Shown here in pieces: positions 54,401 through 57,400 of a stretch of 64,000 nt of DNA. The notes below the pieces were generated by a model that made no database searches, had not been told where the DNA came from, and saw only the letters and a program-made list of their open reading frames with translations. Every line of letters starts with the position of its first letter. Position 1 is the first letter of the stretch. The DNA lies in the NCBI GenBank assembly GCA_021292105.1, contig CM037874.1, positions 52,930,540 through 52,994,539 on the forward strand, in the 5' to 3' direction. Source of the stretch: Anadara kagoshimensis. Lineage: Eukaryota > Mollusca > Bivalvia > Arcoida > Arcidae. The translations under genes were made by a program, and so were the position numbers.

Positions 54401-57400
54401 CCTTTCTGATATGACCTTGGTTCAAGGTCATGACAAACCTTTAAACCATGAAAATTATTCATGTTAATTGGTTCAAGGTCATGACAAACCAATGGACCAT
54501 GAAAATTATTTATGTTAAGTCTTATGACAATTGTCGAAAGCAATTATAAGATATGACCCGGACACAATTTTACACAGACAGACATGGTGATTCCGATATA
54601 CCCCCCTCAAACTAGTTTGCAGGGGGATAAAAAAACTACCATAAGTAATGGTTAAAACTAACCTTTATATAATGTACTAGAGAGTGGACTGTGTCTATGT
54701 AAGCATTCAATGATGAAACTTTAGACTTTTCTGAAATTAAAAAAAAATATTTTATACAAATTATTTAATTTATACAATTACAACCTATAAGTACAATTAC
54801 CTAACACAAAATTTTAAGTAGCCAGATTTTTAAGCTTTGTGCAAATATAGTCCATTTAAAAATACAGTATAACCTGTGTATAAAGACCACCCAGGGGACT
54901 GGACAAAAGTGGACTTAATAGACAGGTGGTCTTTATATAGAGGGCCACCTCTTATGAACAAGTTATTATGTATTGTTGATATTGTTTTACAAATGAGTGA
55001 AACATATGTAGTACATATTTAAATACTATTCTATTAAATTTGTTAAAAAATAATTTTCATTATAGCTTTTTAAAAATTTTTTATTGACTTTTCAGAGTTA
55101 TTTATAGAAAATATTTGAAGTGTATTTAATCATATAATTACATGGTTACTGTAGTGTATGGGTATACACTTGACTAATTGTCTTTGTATTCTTAAGAAGC
55201 AAGGTGTCACTTATTAAGATAACAGGTATAGAAAACATACTACCTGTAAATAACAGAGACTATTTCTACCTTTTGATTTAATGGCTTCAGTCACTGACAT
55301 GAGAATAATCGACTTTATATAGTTTTTTTTCTAAAATTTTTACTTATTATAACTCAAAACTATACAGGCACTTGTTACAATCGAAAATGTTAAAACTATG
55401 AATGTCTCTCTATACACTGATCAAAGATTTGTAATTATAATAATTATATATTTCTAATCTTCATACATTAAGAATATAAAAATTAAGTTGATATTTTGCA
55501 CACACATTAAGAAATTATAAAACTAGACTTAAAAAATTTGATTGAAAAAGTGGACTTTATAGACAGGTTGAGAAGTCATTTGGGACTGAAAAGGGTGGAC
55601 TCTATTCACATTAGACAGGTGGACTTTATATACAGGGTCATTATATAGTAAAATTGGGGATACTCCAGACCAGTTGCTATAGACAGGTGGACTATATATG
55701 GAGGTGGACTCTATAGCAGGTTATACTGTATTTTTACACAAATTTGCTAAAATACTTTTTTGAATGAACTACTCAGAAATTAGTTGCCAATGGTGATTAT
55801 GGGTACCAGGATCAGGAACATACAGCAAATGTAGATGTCACTGCATTTGTCACAATCAGGGATCGAATTTTAGTGGAAATACTCGCTAAATGCGAGTGGA
55901 ATTTCAATTTAGCGAGTTAAAGCTACATCATGCCGGCAAATTTTAGCGAGTGTTTTTTTGCCAAGTTGCACTTTTGGATGATTATCTTAAGATAAAAATC
56001 ATAAAAATTCATTAAGTATTAGCCTCTCGGAAAACCCCCAAAAAAAGACGATCTTGTCAGTTCGCACTGACGTTCTTCTTTCTGACCTACATGTGGTTGT
56101 TTACAGCTGCCGCCATATTGGCTTTTTAAATTTACGCCAAGTGAAAGCGATAAATAAGCACAAAATATGCTCTTTATACAACGTTTTAAGTTGAAAAAAG
56201 TTTATAATCAACACAAATATATTCACAGCTACCAATGTTGAAAGCAGTTTTAATTTTCACGGACGATTTTGTTATGCAAATGAAAATCTGATATTTTGAA
56301 TATGGGAAAATCATGTCTATCCTCCGAGACTGCTGACTAGATATATTGCAGTGTGATTGAAATCGGGGAGAAATTATAAATGTTGTAGAGTTCCGAGAAT
56401 AAAGAATAAAAGCTTTGACATTTAACTGATTATAAAAAGGACGGGGTGTCGTGATCATTTTAAAAAGTATCGATAAAGGGACAGGAGGGAAGTACGCCAT
56501 GAGTTAAGCATCGGTATCGTAGTTCAATGAATATATGCAAATTGTTTAATTACATATTAAAAAATTTAGCAAGTGAAAATTTATTTTAGCGAGTAGAAAA
56601 AAACCAGCACTTGCTTTTTTAGCAAGTGATAAAAAATAGGAAAATCGATCCCTGACAATGAGGCACATTTGGTGCAAATCAATCTCAAAACTGGATCATT
56701 TTGTTGCCATGGAGCTAAGCTTATGTTTCCTGAAAAAACTTCAGAATCAATAGGAATTATGATGTCATTACTCATTACATCAAAATTTTTATAGAAACAG
56801 TTGGTCGATTACCTTGGTAATTCAATAATCCGGTCCTGTTATCGTTTCAGGCCAAATTCTTCTTCTCAACCTTTTTTCATAGAATATCTAGTACATGTAC
56901 ATGTATTTAATTTAAAGGTCATAGGAAAAGAATTTTAAATTCCATATATTCTTTATTAAAAGGTACTTTAGCAGTGTTCAATCTAGAAATTGGACACAGG
57001 GGGTCATGCTGGCCCAGGCAATCTTTAACAGGGGGCCAATTCTTAAAGTAAGGGGTCAATGCCTAATGACAAGGACACAACGTTATGTTAACCGAAAGAC
57101 AACAATTTCACAAATAAGATGACAGTAAGTATTGTAATGATAATCAGACAATGAAAAACACAAAGCAGTAGTCATGCATTGTTTATTTTCGTCATAATTT
57201 AGCCACTTCTTGTACTTTGTACCGCTAACCAACCATGATGAAATTTACGTGCAACTGCAACACCTGCATGACGATGCCGACGATTGCTGATGTTTCATCG
57301 TCATTTTGTGGGATGGTTTTTTAATTAGATTTTCGCTTGTTTTCCCCCTTGCAAAACCACACTTCATAATCAGATACAAACATACTAATCCATATCCGAA